In this document: one piece after another, positions 1 through 12,164 of the stretch
How the letters are laid out: each line of letters starts with the position of its first letter
How positions within the stretch are numbered: position 1 is the first letter of the stretch
Source of the DNA: Amphibalanus amphitrite
Lineage: Eukaryota; Arthropoda; Thecostraca; Balanomorpha; Balanidae
Assembly: GCF_019059575.1 (NCBI RefSeq)
Contig: NW_024881851.1
Span: 446,501 to 510,500 of the forward strand
Length of the DNA stretch: 64,000 bases
Direction of reading: 5' to 3'
The notes under the pieces: generated by a model
Database searches by the model: none
The model's input: the letters and a program-made list of their open reading frames with translations, nothing else
Told to the model about the DNA's origin: nothing
Program-made: the position numbers and the translations under genes

Positions 1-1540
1 TTTTATCCCCAGTCCTGGTTCGATAACATTGATCTCACTGTCCTCAACCCAAACCGTGGGATAACCGTCATGCCCGATGCCGTGAGGCGTGAACCGTTTT
101 TTTCGTCACAAACTTTGACCGCACAGGCATAGACAAAATACTAACTTGTCTCATACGAGCTTTATCCGATTCAAATTTCAGTAGGTATCATGATATTCGT
201 CTTCCAGCTGAACCGAACCTTCACTAACGAATATTTTAAAACTTAAGAGTTAGGTATCTATTCATCTACAATTCTTGTACTTACGGAATACGGATATCTG
301 TCCCTGCGATCCTGGCCTGGAACGACCGAGCCCGCGCGCTTGACTTTACGGGTTTTCGGGAAACCGGAAATGCCGGAAACCCGCCGGCGGGCGGCGCATG
401 CGCAGGAAATGCCATGATCTTGAAAAACAGCTGACCGTATTTGACTACGCAAAATGCCACGTGGCGTGCGTGTTGTGGCGGACGCGGACGCGGTAAGGGT
501 GATACTACTTTACTAAATTGAGATTACGAGATTGAGATTGAGAGACGAGATTGAGATTGAGACGCAGGAACAATAATATGTCATTGTGAACGCATCCACG
601 CATCCAGACGCATTACACAGGCGGCAGCTCGAGGCCGAGCCTCAAGGTAGGTGCGGAGGTCGAGGAGCTCTTTCTTTTGTCATCATTTAGCTAGTTTTCT
701 TGTTGAGGAACTTTGAATGATCCATGGACCATGTCAATTTTGATATGCGGCTGTGTCATCCTTGGCCTTGTGTCTCGTAAGTCGTAGAACAGCCCAGATC
801 ATCGCAAATAACTTACGAGCGAGGCCGATTCAATCTAGGATTAATAATCCCATTTTCAGCAGTTTTTATTTTGTCGGGACTAGGTACTCAAATCGGGGAA
901 CTTCGAGCTCTGACAGTGACGGGCTTCTAGGGGCCGACGCCATTCGGCATTTGGCGAGTGAACCAACTAACTCCATTATGTAGGAGTTCTCGCTAGAGAA
1001 AGGTCCAGGTGAAGGTAGCGGGAGGGTGTGGCGTGGCGGAAGGGAAGGAATGGAAATCTTTCGGCACTCACACTGCCATTCCAGTCCACTGCCAGTCCTG
1101 GGGCAATAATATAGCTCAACAACTACCGGACTCATAGAGACCATTAGGTATATGACCTTGATCGAGACGAAGTGTCGTTCTTTTCTCAGTATGAGAATGC
1201 ATGAGTCATAAGTCGTTTCAGTTTCAAATATGACCACTCCTTGCAAGAGTCTAGGGCCTCACTTTTGCATTGTTGACCTGGCGTGGCGTTATATATGACG
1301 CCACTACGGTCATCAGAATTTTTCGTCGATAACTCCCGATCAATTGAGCTAGCGGGTCAGATTACCTAATAGGTAATTATTTCAGGAAGACCCGCCCAAT
1401 CGAATGATATCCGACATGACTTCCTTCGACCAGCTTCTTGACCTGATCAGGTCCAGGGGGGCGACACGGCTATTCGCGCAATGTATTCGTTTATGGGCCG
1501 CGCGGGGCCTCGCGATGACGCGGCTGGAGGCAACTGCTCA
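1..1540. other. No gene recognised
   Basis: I see no exon with convincing splice sites and no recognisable protein in either strand. Short reading frames here have no family resemblance. The stretch around 480-560 is a simple GAGATTGAGATT-type low-complexity run. Confidence 0.5.
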
Positions 1541-1544
1541 GCGC

Positions 1545-1862
1545 GCTAGGATACTTCTGGCGGGGCCGGGCGCTGAACGGTGTGCAATGAATGGGTTATG
1601 GTCGGGCAGACAGAGATGAGGCATTGAATTTGAATTGACATCAGCAATCGGGTGGGGAAGGAGAACGTTTCTAATCGAGCTTGGGATGGGGAAAGCCGAA
1701 AATATCACGATCGGCTCATAGCTCCGACAGGGCCGGGTGCTGTACCATGTGTAGTATATTTAGGCGGGCAGACAGAGATGAGTTATTGGATTTAAGTTCA
1801 CCTTACCATCGGTTTCTGGTGAGGTTTGAAGACGTCTTTAGTCAAGCTCGGAGTGGGGCAAC
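1545..1862. repeat. Diverged direct repeat, two units
   Basis: Two related units follow each other. Unit one is near 1560-1700 (GGCGCTGAACGGTGTGCAAT, then GGGCAGACAGAGATGAG and an AATCGAGCTTGGGATGGGG segment). Unit two is near 1728-1862 (GGGTGCTGTACCATGTG, then GGGCAGACAGAGATGAG and a GTCAAGCTCGGAGTGGGG segment). A third diverged fragment with GGCGCTGTACACG and GGTGGACAGACA lies at about 2145-2190, beyond the small element at 1866-2106. No coding function is visible. Confidence 0.5.
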
Positions 1863-1865
1863 GGC

Positions 1866-2106
1866 CACTGGCGGATCCAGGGGAAGGCATTTGGGGCAAA
1901 TGTCTTCTCCAACAACCAGGGCAGCGCCCGAAATCGATTTTCGAGAATAAATGAAAACTTCACAACTTTTCTGAGGAAATGTTGCTTAAGCACACCGCAC
2001 AGCAGTGCGCAAGGAATCGAAATCCGAGTTTTTTAAATTAATTCCGAGAAACCTTTTTGGGGTAAGCCCCCGCAGTGTCCAATACCGCTTCCTGGATCCG
2101 CCAGTT
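1866..2106. mobile_element. Short non-autonomous element with CACTGGCGGATCCAG ends
   Basis: The left end reads CACTGGCGGATCCAGGGG and the right end CCTGGATCCGCCAGT, an inverted pair about 240 bp apart. The same termini bound the larger element at 19138-24388, which carries an 8-bp target duplication typical of hAT transposons. I find no matching target duplication here, so this copy may be old or its right end may be misplaced. It has no coding capacity. Confidence 0.5.
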
Positions 2107-2377
2107 GTGAATAAGTCACGGTCGATACCGAGCTTCGGCGGGACCAGGCGCTGTACACGTTGTTCTTTGAATGAAGAGGTGGACAGACACCTAGCCCCAC
2201 ATCCTACTGCTATGCCCGTGCTTCTGTGGGTGAAGCACTAAAGCATCACGGAATCCCAGAGGACCTGCGAGTCGACGAGGTGGCCGCTTTGGCCGCCGGG
2301 TACTGCAGCTCCCTGGAGTTGCCTGGGACCGATGGCAAAACAACAGCTCCGGCGGTGCCCCTATGGGCCGTAGTAAT

Positions 2378-3559
2378 TACCCAGTAAACATGCCGACGTC
2401 GGCCCGACGTCGGCCGACGTCGGGGTGACGTCGGCAACTCGGCATCAGCATGCCGACGTCGGCTGGATGTCGTATATGCCCGCATGTTCCGACGTCCAGC
2501 CGAGGTCCAGCCGACGTCGGGCCGACGTCGGACCGAGATCAATTGCTGAGGTCCAGCCGACGTCGGGCCGACGTCGGGGCGACGTCGGACCGACATCGGC
2601 CGCTGTTTTGACCGTTAAAATAATATAAAATACATGTTTCATGTTTCATAAAGAGCTTCTGTATTCAAAATATCCTCAGGAAACTCAAATCTTCCTCCAC
2701 GCCGCAACCCCCTGATCCGGACTGGACGGGAAACTTTATCCCATTTGGGATTGCCCGTAAGCCGAGCTCGCCCGTAGCCGGGTGCGGTGAGTGCTTGGGG
2801 GCTGCTCGGCCTATCCTTTGGTCAGGCTCAGCCCCGGCAACTCACCAGGGCCGGGCCCAGTTCATATAGAAAGGCCAGTCGGCAAGTGTCACTTTGCCAA
2901 AGTGCCACTTATCAAAGGGACACTTTGGGAAACGTTGGTGCAGGTGTATAAGAGTGGCTATATGAACCCATTGTGGGGTCGCCCTTTCCAATAAGTGTTA
3001 CGTAACAGCAATGGGACCAGGGACTCTATATGAACTGGACCCAGGGAGCTCGCCAAGAAGACCAATGTCTCCATCCTATGATCTTTCCGGCTCTGAAATG
3101 GTCTTGTCAGACCGAAAGGGCATAACCCAACAAAACAAACCTGATTCGTTAGCTGGCTGCGTGGTGCAGTGGTTAGCGCGCTAACCTCGCGTTCGAATGG
3201 CATGGGGTTCGAATCCCATCCCCGGCTGATGCTTTTGGCGTGTTGTCCCAGTAAACATGCCGACGTCGGCGACTGGGGGGCTCGAATCCCGCCGCCGGTT
3301 GATTTTTTTTTGGCGCGTTGTCCCAATAAACATGCCGACGTCGGCCCCGTCGGTCCAACGACAAACGATCTCGTCAACCTCGGCAAACGATCTCGGCCCA
3401 ACGTCGGCTGGACGTCGGCTGGACTTCGGCTGGACGTCGGAACATGCGGGCATATCCGACGTCCAGCCGATGTCGGGACGAGGTTGAACCGACGTTGGGC
3501 CGACCTCGGGCCGAGCCTCGGCCCGACGTCGGGCCGACGTCGTCATGTTTACTGGGTAG
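2378..3559. mobile_element. Long-inverted-repeat element rich in GACGTCGG palindromes
   Basis: The left end is TACCCAGTAAACATGCC and the right end CATGTTTACTGGGTA, so the element may sit in a TA target. Next to both ends are roughly 150-230-bp clusters of the self-complementary octamer CCGACGTCGG with variants (about 2394-2605 and 3395-3548). The clusters are inverted copies of each other: the segment with TATGCCCGCATGTTCC in the left cluster reappears as GGAACATGCGGGCATA in the right one. The interior holds a tRNA-like sequence and two further copies of the CCCARTAAACATGCCGACG end (near 3249 and 3325). There is no transposase, so this is a non-autonomous element. Confidence 0.6.
3152..3230 (+). 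repeat. tRNA-derived (SINE-like) sequence
   Basis: It has an A-box-like segment (TGGTGCAGTGGTTAGCGC) and a good B box (GGTTCGAATCC). The T arm pairs over five bases (ATGGG with CCCAT). The acceptor stem is poor, with only about five of seven pairs including a wobble, and the spacing to the D stem is too long. It is therefore better read as the tRNA head of a SINE than as a working tRNA. A second T-arm copy (GCTCGAATCCC) follows at about 3280-3300, each copy leading into the same CCCARTAAACATGCC sequence. Confidence 0.5.
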
Positions 3560-6500
3560 TGAATTCCCGTAATGTAGAGATCATATCCTCAATGATCTCC
3601 ATTACCATTTTATATTCCTAAACAATATGACAGACCAATTATGCTTGCCTACGTTCAGGCATTACCTTTGATGGTCATACGCCCAGTACAACATGTGTTG
3701 TCTGTCAAACAACAATCGACGACGGGATCCCTTCTCATCATCTCTTAAACCATCGGTTGTCAATTCACCCACCCCGTTTCCCTAAAAATAGACGGTCAGA
3801 TTCGGCCTGGGTCCTTACGACCCCTCTAAATTCGCCAGAGACGGGATCGGATCGCCGTTATTGCACCCGTCTTAGTGTCTTGAATACTATGACAGCTTCG
3901 ACCACGGACGTCGGACGGGGTGATCGTTCCACGAATGTACGCACCATCCAGGCCTAGGATGCATCGAGGTTTAAAAGGATGCAGTCTGTAGATCAATCAA
4001 CAAACAATGGTGGTATGCAACCACTTTAAAATATCTCCCTGGCGCTCCCGCAACGTTCCAACGCCCCTCCGTTATGCATTCGCCCTGTGTGTCCGCCGAG
4101 CCGGCTTGCCTCCAATGACGTCATCGGCCGGCCGGCGGCGTTCAAGGTCAAACGGCTGGTGTCCTTACCTGGAGTTCTATAGCCTTGATCAGGTCTCTCG
4201 AGAGGCCTTACCCTGACCTTGACTTGAAGTCAGCAGCATATTTACGTCTGGACAACGAGTTGCGGGGAAAAGTGCTGATTTTATCGCAGTTTTAGGAGCC
4301 GGTGATTCGGCTGGATTTTTAGGTTACTTTTTCGTTCCGATTCCTGTATTTCATAGTGTTTAGCTTTTAAATATTTTAGTTCTCTCAGAAAAATATTACT
4401 TGCCTTATAGATTTGGTTAAATTGTTTCATTTTTATAAGCCGACCGCTAGAGTCATAAAACAATACATCAGCACTACAATTATTGTAATCAAACAAATGG
4501 AGCACCGCTTGGCTCTGTTCAAAGCAAGTTCCAAGGCCTTTTTCAAGTTCATCTGGTGTTTTCGTACTCGTGTACGTCGTTTTGTTGGAAGTTTCGGATC
4601 CCTTGTGATTGAATTATATCATACCAAAGAATCATGTTGACTGAAAACAATTCAAAGTATCCAGGAGGCTAAGGCTCCAGAGTCCTATACTCCTGACTCC
4701 TGAGCCCTGAGCAATATTGATATCAAGTTGAATTTAGGAAATGTTGGTTGATAAACGCAAGTTGGTCTGGCTCACTTATCAGCAAGAAAAAGTAAAATTA
4801 AAAGAGCTTATTGGACAAAAACAAGCTATACTATTGCAGGAGATCATGAAGAGCACGCTGAGCAATACCAAGCCAGAAAATGCTGGCTGATGAACGCATA
4901 TTGATGTATTGGTGTGAATATTGAATTATAACTTACAACAGCAAGATTAATTTGTGCTAACTATCAAGTGAAAAAATCTAGAATGAATGAACTCGGGCAG
5001 CTTTACTTTGCAGAAGGGTAATGTCGTAATGTGCATTACTCAGTGTCTGGCAAATGAAACACACAATCATTCCATTGCGGAGGAGACAGCTTGCCGCTTG
5101 GATCACTAAATCAGCTTAATGTTTAATGTGATGTTCATCATTACTTTGCATTTTTTGAAAAAAGGATTTTAGAAGAATTGTCAATGTGACAAATACAATC
5201 CATGCAACAATGTGATCGTATGATGTGTTCATAGTCGTGAGTGATTATTGGTCCAATATACAATAGCAAAGCTGTCGGCATTTCTTTCTGTGGATGGCCA
5301 GAAATGACTCAGAACATAGAAGTATTAGTTTTCTTCACAGGACTTGGATAAAAAGTACTGAGGGTAATCTTCCAGCAAGGAACTTTATAGTTTATTTTGA
5401 CTTGGTATGAGATGTAGGCACAAGTAGGTAGGTACTTCGTCATATAGCTAGTAGTTGTGTAGGTTAGTTGGGTGCTCTTATATTAGGTTGTAGTTTTTAA
5501 ATTGCCTAGTGTCCATAAAAATGTGACCTGAGGGCTGAGCATACCTGACTAACCTGACCTAACCTCAATCATCATTCATCACACATATTTGCAACCTCCC
5601 CAAGACCTGCATAGCAGTAGCACTCAGTTATAGGTAGGTACTTACTCACCCTAGCTCCATCTCACCTGCTAACCTTCAACTTGCCAACAGTTAGCTCACC
5701 TTGCCAAGCCGTATCCAACTATCCAGGGAAACAGTCAAATGAGGAACTGGCTCATTGGGTGGCTGGTGAGAGTCTGTGCATTTAAAGTGTCTCTTCTCTG
5801 AAGCTGCTCAGCACTACAGTGTATGCCATGTTAGATGCTCAGAAAAATGTGGGAAATGATAACTAGGCTACTTTAGTGCTTTGTTCATGCTCAAGACATC
5901 AACAAGTACAAATCCTGTGGGGTAAAGCTATGAGCTGGGTGAGTAATGAGTATGTCAGGTGAGTGTGCTGTTGGACTGTAGTAAATATACAAACAAACAC
6001 AGGGTCACAGTTATATTCAATCTCCACAAAAACATACAACAAAAACGCCCATAGCCTCACTCCGATAGCAAATAGCTAAGCCTTGCAGTCACAAAAACGC
6101 TTTGATTTACAGGATAGGTATACAATATATCCTCTGTCCTTGGGGATCTTCCTGCCAAGTTGAAGTAAGATGACTGAACTTCAGGATTGAACAACCTTTT
6201 CTTCTTAGCCACAGCTTATATACGAGAAAGCTTGGTTGATTAACTGCCTTGAAAATTTTATGATCCATCTTCAATTCTGACATGAAGGCACAAAGAAAAT
6301 AGTTCCCTCTCCTCTTGGAATACCTACACAAAACAAAATATGTAATATTTAATAACTTCTTAGTGGATGGACAAGAGCAATTATCATAGCTTGAGCTTCC
6401 CCTCAAGTAAACCTCTGGCACTGATGAACTTCACTGACACCTCTGATCCAAGATAAACTTGAAATGTGTGAATCCTGGTGTGAATCTGTCTAGTCAATCA

Positions 6501-7856
6501 TGCAACGGATGGAACTTGAGGTCAATATGATACCTATTTTGCGATATACAACGTTACTTTGGGGCTCTGGTATTAACTGGATAATTCGCCAGCTGACGCC
6601 GTATGGTGGCGCTAGTGGAGCAGCACCATATGACGTCAGCAGAAAACACCGTGAGCAGCTATGAAATGGGAGCGAGCACCACGGAAATATCGAAAAGTGA
6701 TGGACATGTACTGACTTTGGTCATTCAAGTACCACCAACACCATACAAAAACCATATAATATCATCAAGACTGATTCTGGAATCGATTCGTTCGGGTATT
6801 TAAAACACATCAAAAATGTTTGTTACCAAATTCTGAAACAGTATAAGGATATTCTTGTTCCTTACTTTTACCTTGTGGAGTACTTTTACAATACCTTTTA
6901 CTTGCTTTCTAGTACGCCCATCACTATCTGAAAATCTGGATTGCAACGCTGTAGGAAAACTTTTTTTCATTTGTCATTTCTTCCACTTTTGAGCAGTGAT
7001 AATTCATTTGGTTTTATACATTAAATAATAAAGACGGCTTCTAACTTTTTAGGGATCTGCGGTGGCCCAGAGAGCAAGATCAGATATTTCCTAGAAACTT
7101 GAGGCCACTATTTTCTTATATGCTAGATAATATACAAATATTGACATGTAAAGAATGATACGGGTGTATAATTCTGCAGAAATATACATTCAAAGTATTC
7201 AACATTTTTCATGAACCTTTTTAAAATCTTCCATAATGACTTCTTTCAATACAAGGTGGAAGCAATTTCAGTTAACAATAAAGCAGCACAAAGCAGTTCC
7301 TACCTTGAGCTGCGATGATCCATAACCAATCGGCACCTGCAATTTGATCTTCGAGATGTACCCTGCCTCTATTCCCTGACTTTCCCTTTTCGTTGTACCG
7401 GGTGAAGTGAATATTCTGTGAATATTCTTCTGACAGTCAGTTTTTAGTCCTACATTATGTTGTCAATCAGATTTAATTGGTTCAAAAACCGTCGTAGTCC
7501 GTCTCATTCGCAGTCTACATCTCCACATGCGCACCCATACATGCTCAAAATTTTCACTACGTATGTACTATGTACCCTGCAGCGTACCCTGATGAAAAAT
7601 GTTTTGTTGAAATCAGAGACACTTCCCAAGGTAGGCCATAGTCCATGCCCCATGGCCATATATTTAAGTCAAAACAGATGAAACAGATAAACACAATTCT
7701 AATCATCAAGTCGACCAGCATCGACAATCTGCACATAAGTTCTAAACCTATTGCAAGACTACTTTGTATTCAAGCTTTGTATTGCAGAAGGGTGGAAGCT
7801 GCATGGAATTATGCGGCCGACAATTTCAGCGTGCATCCACGCTCGAAAGAGCAGGG
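3560..7856. other. AT-rich stretch without a recognisable gene
   Basis: Nothing here looks like a conserved exon. The part from about 5400 to 5760 is rich in TAGGTAGGTA and CTAACCTGACCTAACCT words, common background in arthropod DNA. The segment near 4237-4265 recurs inverted near 12439-12467 (see separate entry). Confidence 0.5.
4237..4265. repeat. Dispersed inverted repeat, copy 1
   Basis: About 29 bases containing TTTACGTCTGGACAACGAGT are found in reverse complement at about 12439-12467, some 8.2 kb away. CAGCAG lies beside both copies, so they are probably remnants of the same interspersed repeat. Confidence 0.55.
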
Positions 7857-9070
7857 TTAATTGTAACAATACCATAACAATAACGTAATTGTAGGTGTTG
7901 TGATTCGGTTGCCGCTTGTCTGTGCTGGCCATTGCGCGGGCGGTCCAGCGACGGAACTCGGCTTCGCCGCCGTGGCGCGCTGGCAGTTGCTTCTTCTTCT
8001 TCTGCATCCCACCGCCAACCCGCTCGGGGGGGGGGGGGGGGGCGGCGGCGCAGGCGGGTTGAGCGGCGGCTCGGTCCGCCCAACATCCTCGATGAAGGTG
8101 ACGACCTTCGTCGCCGGGCCGCCGAGGACGTCGACCAGGCGAGGGTCGACACCCCAGCGGCGGCGGCGGGCCGCCTCATAGGCCGGACAATCGGTCAGTA
8201 GGTGCGCCGCGCTGTCGGGCTCCCCGCACGCGGGGCATTCGTCGTCGGCTGCCAGGCCAATCTTGTGGAGCGTGTCACGGGTCAGCGGTGATGTGCCGGT
8301 CCTCAGCTGGGACAGCGTCACCGACCCCCAGCGCGCCAGGGAGTCGTGGCCAGGCGTGGGGTCCGGGTGCGGGTGGGCAGCGGTTGTCCTCTGTCGCGAC
8401 AGCTCCCGGACATGGCGCGTGACGGCGGCCTGCGCAGTGCGCACTCGACAGGTCGATCGGTGCGCTGTCTTGGTCGCCCGCCGTGGCCTCGCCAGCCAGG
8501 CGGTCGGCGGTTTCGTTGCCGTCCAGCCCGGCGTGGCCTGGCACCCACTGGAGCACCGTCTCGGTGCCGTTCTCGGCGAGGGTGCTCAGCAGCCTCCAGA
8601 CCTCGGCGGCCAGGGCCATGGTCTGGTTAGCTGGGCCGCGGCCGAGTAGTTGGAGCCCAGACCTTGAGTCGGTGAGGAGGCGGACCGACTTGGTCGATGC
8701 CAACTCCCCGTCCTCCAGGCCGGCCACAGCCGCGAACGCCTCGCGCATGGCGGTCAGTTCTGCTCTTAGGCTGGAGCAGACCGCCCCTGCAGGAGCGCGC
8801 ACGGTCTCTTCTCTGTTGAGGTGGTGGAACTGGATCAGCGCGCCTGCGCCGCCCTGTTCCGTCCTGCCGCGAGCCGAGCCGTCCGACCAGATAGTGACGT
8901 CCGGGTGCGGGAGGTCTGCAATGGCTCGCAGGGCAGCTTCCCTGCAGACTGCAGGCGGGTCCGACTGGCGGGTGGCCACGGGCAGGTCCACCCTGAAGGT
9001 GATGCCGCCGCGGTGGCCCAGCCATGGCGGGTCGCAGCTGTAGAACACCGAACCTGTAACACAATAGAAT
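7857..9070 (-). pseudogene. 5'-truncated non-LTR retrotransposon tail (RNase H and zinc knuckle)
   Basis: The minus-strand protein begins abruptly near 9070 and shows a complete type I RNase H signature: first Asp in TIWSDGSARG, Glu in LRAELTAMREAF, second Asp in LLTDSRSGLQLL, and the His/Asp region in WVPGHAGLDGNETADRLA. The frame then shifts near 8440, and the second frame carries the C-terminal zinc knuckle CPACGEPDSAAHLLTDCP typical of RNase H-bearing non-LTR elements. No reverse transcriptase or endonuclease lies upstream, as expected for 5' truncation during target-primed integration. The run of G at 8028-8043 corresponds to a proline tract and is a likely slippage site. The element is dead: truncated and frameshifted. 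The exact clade is not determined. Confidence 0.85.
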
Positions 9071-9084
9071 TGCAATTGTAACAA

Positions 9085-9874
9085 AGACCTGCATGGTCAG
9101 CACACATCTGCAGTGACTGTCATCCCAAGTTGGTATGAGTTGGAACAAAGTTGGGTCATGGTAGCAGACGTAGCACAAGCTGTCGTGATATGCCATACCG
9201 TAGGAGGTCGTAGGTTGTAAATTTTAGGTATGAGGCTATAGGTTGTAGGTCAGGTTAGGTAAGGTTTGGTTAGAAAGACCCATTCTCGTCATCGTGCATA
9301 GGGCAGCTTGTGCTACGTCTACCTTACCAATACCCAATTGAATTCCCAAAATTGATGGCAAACAGGCTTTTTGTATAACAAGTGTGGTTAATTGTTCTAA
9401 TCCTCGCTGCAATGTGAGGGTAACTGCTTTTCTACAATCACAATATTTGAATTCATATAGGTAGGTGTTTACATGTTCAGAAAATGGTACAAAATATGAC
9501 ACAATTATAGCTGCAACTGGATAGTGGATACCAACCTCAACTGAAAATTTCTGCAGCCTTATAACCTAACACATGACTTAATTGCCAAAATGAATCCCTT
9601 AGTACAATAGCTTGACTCTAAAATAACAGAACTTTTGCATGCAGACCCTGGAAACTGGAGGGTTTATGAAAAGTAACAAAAATAAACATTCACTAATATC
9701 AATATTTTGTTATAAATTTCATATGTAGCATAAGCGCCAATACTGCCTTCATTTACAATTTTGCTACTGTTTTCCACTCACAAACGCTGCCCTCCGTGGA
9801 CAGCAGCAGCAGCAGTGAAACGTCACCCGTGGTGTGACATCATCACCCATGACGTAATGGAAATCCAGTTGTTA
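9085..9874. other. No gene recognised
   Basis: AT-rich DNA with GTAGGTCAGGTTAGGTAAGG-like words near 9240-9270. I see no exon or element. Confidence 0.4.
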
Positions 9875-11507
9875 CCAAGGCCCAGGGGCGGCGCCACGGG
9901 TTTTCGATAGGGGGGGACGGGGACCGAAAATCGAAAATCCCAAAAGTAGATACTGATCGTGTATGCAAAAAAAAAAACGAGGCACGTAACGCCGCGAAAC
10001 TTGGCAAGGCCCAAAACACATCGAATGGTGCATCCCGTTTCCAAACTTATCCTAGGACACCTAAGATCGATCACCTTTTCAAGCATACTTGCCTCTAAAT
10101 CAAAATTTGCAGTCTTGCCAACTCAAAGCTGGTTTCCTACAAGCTGCGAATTGCTTAGGTATGAGTAGCAGTGCCAGCTATTCTTACGTTTCGTACTTTC
10201 AAATTTTCAATCTTACGTCTGGTCAGCTTCAGGGCTTCACCATCATATAGTCATGGAGGGAAAGTGGGAATGTCTTCTGCTCTGACAAGTGCGCCAAAAC
10301 TGCAATATAATTTCAGAATCATGACATCACCACCTGATCCATATGCAACGGGCAGGGTGCAGCTAATGGCTAGCCGTCAGTGGTCATGTCATCGGTGGTC
10401 ACTCAAAAGGCCATGCTAGGTCATGGAAGGTCACCAGCCGTTATTTGATCACACTTTCTGATGGATTTTACTTGCCAAGAGCTTCGCGGGAAAAACGAGC
10501 GCATGCACCGTTGAAAAAATTGAGTGAAAGGGTCTCAGCAAGGCCCTAAATACAGGTCCGTCGACTAAATACGGGTCTCAGGTCCGGCGACCTCTGCAGG
10601 TGAAATGCCCCAGGGTAGGATTCCGGTGCTTGTTGATTAACTTCGTCAAAAATGGCAGTAGAGCTGTGATGTCGGCACCATTGTGTTCTCATGATCGAGC
10701 TGGCACGACCTGCATCGTTCTCATATTCACCCTCCAATCGTAACAACTACAGCAGGGATTGGCAAATGGCGGGGCACCCCCTTTGGGAGGTAATGAAGGT
10801 CTCTGGAAACCTCATCCCACATCTCTTTAGCATTAGTGGCTCTCCTTATGGAACAGGTTTCTTGACTGGTCTGTTTCACCCCAGAATTCAAAGACTAGTC
10901 AAGGTAAAACCGAGCGCACCACAGTGAGCACAATTTGATAAGCTGGTGTATCTCAATTTTCATGTAGAACCTTTCACGTACCACGGACCTAAAACCCTTT
11001 CGTGCACTCATGCAAAAGCAACTGCCATGTTTCAACAGCTGGTAATGGCATTTTCACAGCCGCTGACTAAGAAGGGGAGGGATGGGGGCTCGATTAGACC
11101 CCCAGCCGTTCGGCCGCCGACCCAACTTAGTTTTGCAGAAAAAAAACGAGTGCTATCGAACCCCTTGACAGTTGACGAGAGGGAGCCGATGCTATATCCA
11201 ATTATAAGGTCTTGGGCTACTGCGTGCTTTTTTGGTCCTGCCTGTGATCTATCCGAACACTTCTCCCCACAAGTGCTGGGGTTAAATGGCATAGATTTCA
11301 AATGGTTCCTGTGGTAGAACTGCCATGCTTGAATTTGACTAATTAGGAATGGAAAATTTTCATATAGTAACGGAAATCTATGGAATTTCAGTGAACTTGG
11401 TTTTATCGGCAATGGGGTCTGGCAGTGGGGTGGGGAGGTAATAAGTATTAATACATACTTTACGGTGCGTTCACTGGAGATTAACCGTGCGTTAATTCGA
11501 AGGTAGC

Positions 11508-11533
11508 CGTGCACCAATTTAAATTGGTGCACG
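11508..11533. repeat. 26-bp perfect palindrome
   Basis: Perfect dyad centred on CCAATTTAAATTGG inside the hAT-type element. It may be an internal hairpin of the element; no function is evident. Confidence 0.75.
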
Positions 11534-11678
11534 CGCGTGCAGTGATGAATTTCTCGACTGAAGTTTTTCGGAAGGGTCATTGACTTTATTCTAAGAATTC
11601 CCACAAAAGGCCCATTTAGTGTCATGGATTAAGTTTACTTTTGATTTAAATTCGCACCGTTAAGCATGTATTAATTAG

Positions 11679-11842
11679 TTTAACACATGGTTTCCGTGCA
11701 TAAATGGTTTTAACGCACTCGTGGATGGAATGGAGCACTTGTGCGTTAATGCACTCGTTTCACTCGTGCATTAACACACTCGTGCCCCAATCCATCCACG
11801 TCGTGCGTTAAAACCATTTACACACGGGAAACCATGTGTTAA
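11679..11842. repeat. Long imperfect inverted repeat (hairpin)
   Basis: The left arm (about 11679-11730: TTAACACATGGTTTCCGTGC, then AATGGTTTTAACGCACTCGT and GGATGGA) is mirrored by the right arm (about 11791-11842: TCCATCCACG, GTGCGTTAAAACCATTTA, GGAAACCATGTGTTAA). The loop is about 60 bases and itself carries GCACTCGTTTCACTCGTGC-type dyads. It lies within the hAT-type element and can form a hairpin of roughly 50 bp. Confidence 0.75.
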
Positions 11843-12164
11843 TATATAATAACCCTGCCTGGCTCCCCAAAAAGGGGGCACGATCCCCGAGGCCCTGCCG
11901 ATCACCTAATAACTACAGGCATCACAGCTCCACACCTTTTGCAGATGGCCAGGACCCCCTGCGATGCATCCCAACAGCCATCTTTATTCAGAACCTGCCT
12001 TGATTAACCAACGATGCATTAAATGCGACGGATAGCTCTATAATGCATTATTATCAACTATTGAACGGGCCTCGCCGATAGGGGGGTACTGTACCCCCCT
12101 AACTTTCGATAGCGGGGGACCTGTCCCCCCCGTCCCCCGCGGTGGCGCCGCCCATGCCAAGGCC

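Larger units (their letters stand above)
9883..12156. mobile_element. Non-autonomous hAT-type element with 8-bp target duplication
   Basis: The ends are inverted (left CAGGGGCGGCGCCACGGG; the right end reads the same way from the other strand with a few mismatches, CATGGGCGGCGCCACCGCGG). Both sides are flanked by the identical octamer CCAAGGCC (9875-9882 and 12157-12164), the 8-bp target duplication characteristic of hAT transposons. The 2.27-kb interior has no recognisable transposase. It contains a 26-bp perfect palindrome and a long hairpin, listed separately. G-rich and C-rich runs lie just inside each end. Confidence 0.8.

Noticed and set aside
3152..3230. Functional tRNA gene
   Set aside because: T arm is good but the acceptor stem and D-arm spacing fail, and the sequence is part of a repeated element.
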